The notes beneath the pieces are model-generated. The model was not told where the DNA came from. It ran no database searches and worked only from the letters and a program-made list of their open reading frames with translations. From Rubrivivax sp. (GTDB lineage Bacteria; Pseudomonadota; Gammaproteobacteria; Burkholderiales; Burkholderiaceae_C), in assembly GCA_004210455.1 (NCBI GenBank), contig SEFA01000013.1, positions 1 to 64,000 of the forward strand: a DNA stretch of 64,000 nt, given 5' to 3'. Positions 63,348-64,000 of the stretch are shown piece by piece. The translations under genes were made by a program, and so were the position numbers. Within the stretch, counting starts at the first letter, position 1. Every line of letters starts with the position of its first letter.

Positions 63348-64000
63348 ATGAACACTGCCTTCCGAGGCGCCGCGCTGGCGCTCCTTACGATGCTGGTCGC
63401 CGCGTGCGCGTCGACGACGACGGACGCGACGGACGCAACGGCCGCGGCGCCGGCCTCGTCCAAGGTCGAGCCTGAATTCGTCCTGCTCGGCGAGCTGCAC
63501 GACAACCCCGACCACCATCGCGCCCGCGCGGAACAGCTGCGACGGCTGATCGCGCAGCAGCCGAGGACGGTGGTGGTGTTCGAGCAGTTCTCGCGCAGCG
63601 AGGACGCCGCCGTGGCGACGGCGCGCAAGACGGCGCCGGGCGACGTGAACGCGCTGATCGACGCCGCGAAGTTCGACCGCAAGGGCTGGCGCTGGCCGCT
63701 GCATCAACCGCTGTTCGAGGCCGCGCTGCAATCCGGCGCGGAGGTCCGTGGCGGCAACATCGATCGCGACCAGATCCGGAAGATCGTCCGCGAGGGCGAC
63801 GCCGCCTGGCCGGCCGACCTGCTCGCGCTGCGCGATCGCGCGGCGTGGAACGACACGCAGCAGGACAGGCTGCGCCAGGACATCCAGGACGGCCACTGCG
63901 GCGCGATGCCGGAAGCGATGTTGCCCGGCATGGTGCAGGCGCAACGCGCGCGCGACGCCGCCATGGCGCAGGCAATGCTTGACGCGCGGAAGTCGGGGGC
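63348..64000 (+). CDS. ChaN-family lipoprotein (partial, 3' end cut by window)
   Basis: 217 codons visible. Signal sequence with lipobox LVAAC (Cys near residue 20). Motifs VLLGELHDNPDHH, VVVFEQFSR and GGNIDRDQIR match ChaN, an iron-regulated, haem-binding outer-membrane lipoprotein family related to EreA/TraB hydrolases. 113 bp after sppA; no clear promoter seen. Confidence 0.85.
   Translation, partial: MNTAFRGAALALLTMLVAACASTTTDATDATAAAPASSKVEPEFVLLGELHDNPDHHRARAEQLRRLIAQQPRTVVVFEQFSRSEDAAVATARKTAPGDVNALIDAAKFDRKGWRWPLHQPLFEAALQSGAEVRGGNIDRDQIRKIVREGDAAWPADLLALRDRAAWNDTQQDRLRQDIQDGHCGAMPEAMLPGMVQAQRARDAAMAQAMLDARKSG

Overview
The window is high-GC chromosomal DNA of a betaproteobacterium, most likely a member of the Burkholderiales (Roseateles/Mitsuaria/Rubrivivax-like). 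This rests on gene order: rpmF-plsX-fabH-fabD-fabG-acpP-fabF, then mucD-lepA-lepB-DUF4845-rnc-era-recO-pdxJ-acpS-nagZ, then divergent rne/rluC followed by a HAD phosphatase, a Rieske protein and sppA. I saw no rRNA, tRNA, insertion sequence, prophage or CRISPR array.

Layout. (1) 1-11030: a surface polysaccharide locus. A long minus-strand operon starts at 9763: SLBB outer-membrane export protein, Wzz chain-length protein, EPS-associated MarR regulator, APH/choline-kinase-like kinase, SDR epimerase, nucleotidyltransferase-HAD fusion, flippase, WavE-family protein and hexapeptide acyltransferase (cut by the window edge). A divergent WecA/MraY-like initiating transferase lies on the plus strand. 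(2) 11105-14097: RhlE RNA helicase, an RsmI-like methylase and Maf. (3) 14148-21060: YceD, L32 and the fatty-acid/phospholipid initiation operon, closed by a perfect terminator. (4) 21124-32127: a YgfX-like membrane protein, MucD protease, LepA, signal peptidase, RNase III, Era (with a long acidic extension), RecO, PdxJ, AcpS and NagZ. (5) 32146-44127: an accessory block with small envelope-type proteins, a visibly AT-richer two-gene ATPase + HNH nuclease module resembling the Septu (PtuA/PtuB) anti-phage system, and a divergent, translationally coupled five-gene operon: SWIM zinc finger, DUF5691, MoxR AAA ATPase, DUF5682 and VWA. (6) 44135-55696: miscellaneous accessory genes: DJ-1/PfpI, three GNAT acetyltransferases, a TlpA-like fusion, two VOC proteins, a LysE exporter, an MFS/LysR pair, a methionine-rich periplasmic protein and a POT transporter. 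(7) 55951-64000: RNase E with a structured leader, RluC, HAD phosphatase, Rieske protein, SppA and a ChaN-like lipoprotein cut by the window end.

How the parts work together. Block 1 builds, length-controls, flips and exports an envelope polysaccharide. Blocks 3 and 4 make acyl-ACP and carrier-protein cofactors and handle envelope quality control, translation and RNA processing. The strongest candidates for an undescribed system are the five-gene SWIM/DUF5691/MoxR/DUF5682/VWA operon and the Septu-like module, which share one 148-bp divergent control region. Domain names come from recognising motifs by eye; no database search was run.
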